Below, one piece after another: positions 6,994 to 7,604 of a stretch of 7,604 bases of DNA. The notes below the pieces were generated by a model. It was not told the origin of the DNA, did not search any database, and saw nothing but the letters and a program-made list of their open reading frames with translations. The stretch is taken from the NCBI GenBank assembly GCA_011046295.1, contig DSAV01000176.1:1-7604 (forward strand). The letters run 5' to 3'. The translations under genes were made by a program, and so were the position numbers. The stretch's first letter is position 1, and every line of letters begins with the position of its first letter. This stretch comes from Deltaproteobacteria bacterium (GTDB lineage: Bacteria > Desulfobacterota > Syntrophia > Syntrophales > Smithellaceae).

Positions 6994-7267
6994 CTTCATT
7001 ATTTGCGGATTGCGCGCACAATGGAATAATCCGAATACAATAATCTACTTGAAAATAAACCGCGTAAGGGAAGCGTCTGAGTAAGCAGCGTCGAAATTCA
7101 TGATAGACGATGGGATATTGTAATGGGTTGTGGGATATTGCGCTTGCCGCGGCATAGAATATACGAAGAAATTCTTCACCTAGTCCTTTGGATTTCGATT
7201 CGTACCAAAGATGGCCATTGATGCCATCTTCTTCAACTTCCGGAACAAACCTCAGGTTATAAGTCAT
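6980..7267 (-). CDS. ParE/RelE-family toxin of a type II TA system, probably frameshifted at its C-terminus
   Basis: The 95-residue frame begins MTYNLRFVPEVEEDG and continues WYESKSKGLGEEFLR, then EFRRCLLRRFPYAVYFQVD up to about residue 75. That is the familiar order of the small ParE/RelE (plasmid stabilisation) fold, whose members block gyrase or cleave mRNA on ribosomes. The usual end of the family is an IVVFGLFHCARDP-like strand. Here the annotated frame instead reads YCIRIIPLCAQSANN, while the neighbouring frame reads IVFGLFHCARNPQ and ends at TAA 6970-6972. This points to a net frameshift near 7040-7046, so the toxin may be inactive. The ATG overlaps the antitoxin stop as ATGA (7264-7267), implying translational coupling. 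Its tail runs antisense into the end of rsmA. Confidence 0.8.
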   Translation of the reverse strand: MTYNLRFVPEVEEDGINGHLWYESKSKGLGEEFLRIFYAAASAISHNPLQYPIVYHEFRRCLLRRFPYAVYFQVDYCIRIIPLCAQSANNEARVE

Positions 7268-7485
7268 TTCCTTTCAGCTATCCTTGCTTGAAGTTCGTCC
7301 AGAGACAAAAGCTTGCCCTGTACTAACTTGCTTTTCGCCAGCCTTGTGTCCAGTTCTTTTATATGACTTTCAGGAACAGGGATCAACGGTTCTTCGGAAA
7401 CTATTTCATCCCACATATCTTCGATCAGCAGAATTTTTTCAGGTATGCTTAATTTTTTAATTTGCGGAATATCTATGGCGCGCAT
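7264..7485 (-). CDS. Antitoxin, addiction module component (TIGR02574-like)
   Basis: I place the start at the ATG at 7485, giving 73 residues: MRAIDIPQIKKLSIPEKILLIEDMWDEI, then PVPESHIKELDTRLAKSK, ending LSLDELQARIAERK. The 'SIPEKILLIEDMWDEI' segment followed by a charged helical tail fits the addiction-module family TIGR02574, which neutralises ParE/RelE-type toxins encoded directly downstream, as here. An in-frame ATG at 7533 would add 16 residues, but these come from inverted-repeat and promoter-like DNA, and the added sequence is unlike the family. No convincing ribosome site precedes 7485. GGAGGT at 7514-7509 is too far for this start, so expression may rely on coupling to a tiny upstream frame, or the original leader may have been altered by an insertion. 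The stop overlaps the toxin start. Confidence 0.75.
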   Translation of the reverse strand: MRAIDIPQIKKLSIPEKILLIEDMWDEIVSEEPLIPVPESHIKELDTRLAKSKLVQGKLLSLDELQARIAERK

Positions 7486-7516
7486 GACTTGATAATCATA
7501 TAAAAGGCACCTCCAA

Positions 7517-7525
7517 AGTATAGCA
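7517..7525 (-). promoter_or_regulatory. Extended -10 promoter toward the antitoxin-toxin operon
   Basis: On the minus strand this reads TGC-TATACT, an extended -10 element. It is the mirror copy of the plus-strand element within the same inverted repeat. There is no good -35. A start about seven bases downstream would leave a leader of roughly 25 bases and would fall at GGAGGT, so that site may be only partly included in the message. Confidence 0.4.
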
Positions 7526-7543
7526 GAAATCATAAAAATGTTC

Positions 7544-7552
7544 TGCTATACT
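7544..7552 (+). promoter_or_regulatory. Extended -10 promoter toward the right-edge gene
   Basis: TGC-TATACT on the plus strand matches an extended -10 element with no matching -35. Transcription would begin near 7559 and would include the strong ribosome site at 7578-7586. Confidence 0.45.
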
Positions 7553-7577
7553 TTGGTTAAAGAGACCAATCCAAACC

Positions 7578-7586
7578 AAGGAGGTG
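7578..7586 (+). promoter_or_regulatory. Near-ideal Shine-Dalgarno site for the right-edge gene
   Basis: AAGGAGGTG lies a few bases ahead of ATG 7592 with GGAGGT six bases away, the best ribosome site in the window. It is the main support for a real gene starting at 7592. Confidence 0.65.
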
Positions 7587-7591
7587 CTTAA

Positions 7592-7604
7592 ATGGAATTG
7601 TACA
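7592..7604 (+). CDS. Start of an unidentified gene (only MELY visible)
   Basis: ATG at 7592 opens a frame of four complete codons, MELY, before the window ends. The strong ribosome site and upstream extended -10 suggest it is expressed. Four residues cannot identify it. Some IS110-family transposases begin with a similar M-x-LY followed by a GIDLH-type stretch, and the position beside a toxin-antitoxin pair would suit a mobile element. That is a guess only. Confidence 0.4.

Larger units (their letters stand above)
7513..7556. repeat. Perfect 16-bp inverted repeat, 12-base spacer, in the antitoxin upstream region
   Basis: CCAAAGTATAGCAGAA at 7513-7528 is the exact reverse complement of TTCTGCTATACTTTGG at 7541-7556. 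The spacer is ATCATAAAAATG. A second 8-bp inverted pair flanks it: GCACCTCC at 7507-7514 and GGAGGTGC at 7580-7587. The right side has about 25 extra bases between the two blocks. It could be the autoregulatory operator of the toxin-antitoxin operon, a divergent promoter module, or the end of a mobile element. Confidence 0.75.

Noticed and set aside
7486..7533. Sixteen-residue N-terminal extension of the antitoxin from ATG 7533
   Set aside because: The added codons fall within the inverted repeat and promoter-like DNA. No ribosome site precedes them, and the resulting peptide does not resemble the antitoxin family.

Overview
The window looks like a bacterial chromosome segment of moderate GC. 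Tightly packed housekeeping genes on both strands give way to a small accessory region at the right end. The taxonomic guess is Deltaproteobacteria/Desulfobacterota, perhaps Syntrophales-like. It rests on a secreted FG-GAP/VCBS protein with a FlgO/TolB-like front end, the tsaD-rsmA gene order, and a short quasi-palindromic repeat of a kind I associate with that group. This is inference from general familiarity, not a search.

Layout, left to right. (1) Minus strand, 1-968: the N-terminal 322 residues of an exported FG-GAP/VCBS protein, running off the left edge. (2) Minus strand, 1081-1749: a hemolysin III/TrhA (PAQR-like) membrane protein. (3) Plus strand, 1959-3251: adenylosuccinate lyase purB, divergent from trhA. 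(4) Minus strand, 3264-4853: L-aspartate oxidase nadB, convergent with purB across a 12-base gap. (5) Plus strand, 4966-5967: tsaD, divergent from nadB, with promoter-like elements for the two genes overlapping in a 112-base gap. (6) 5957-6079: a ~123-base quasi-palindromic, MITE-like repeat whose left end supplies the last codons and stop of tsaD and whose right end could supply the -35 box of rsmA. (7) Plus strand, 6124-6993: rsmA/ksgA. (8) Minus strand, 6980-7485: a type II toxin-antitoxin pair, with a TIGR02574-like antitoxin followed by a ParE/RelE-type toxin. They overlap by ATGA, and the toxin appears to carry a C-terminal frameshift. (9) 7507-7604: a 16-bp perfect inverted repeat carrying mirror-image extended -10 promoters, then an ideal Shine-Dalgarno sequence and the first codons of a new plus-strand gene cut off by the window.

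The housekeeping genes serve separate core pathways: purine synthesis (purB), NAD synthesis (nadB), tRNA t6A modification (tsaD) and 16S rRNA dimethylation (rsmA). tsaD and rsmA both act on translation and probably share transcription, at least in part. I see no CRISPR array, tRNA, rRNA or riboswitch. No wholly new system can be demonstrated here. The parts most worth a second look are the repeat embedded in the tsaD stop region, the frameshifted toxin, and the mirror-symmetric promoter module at the right edge.
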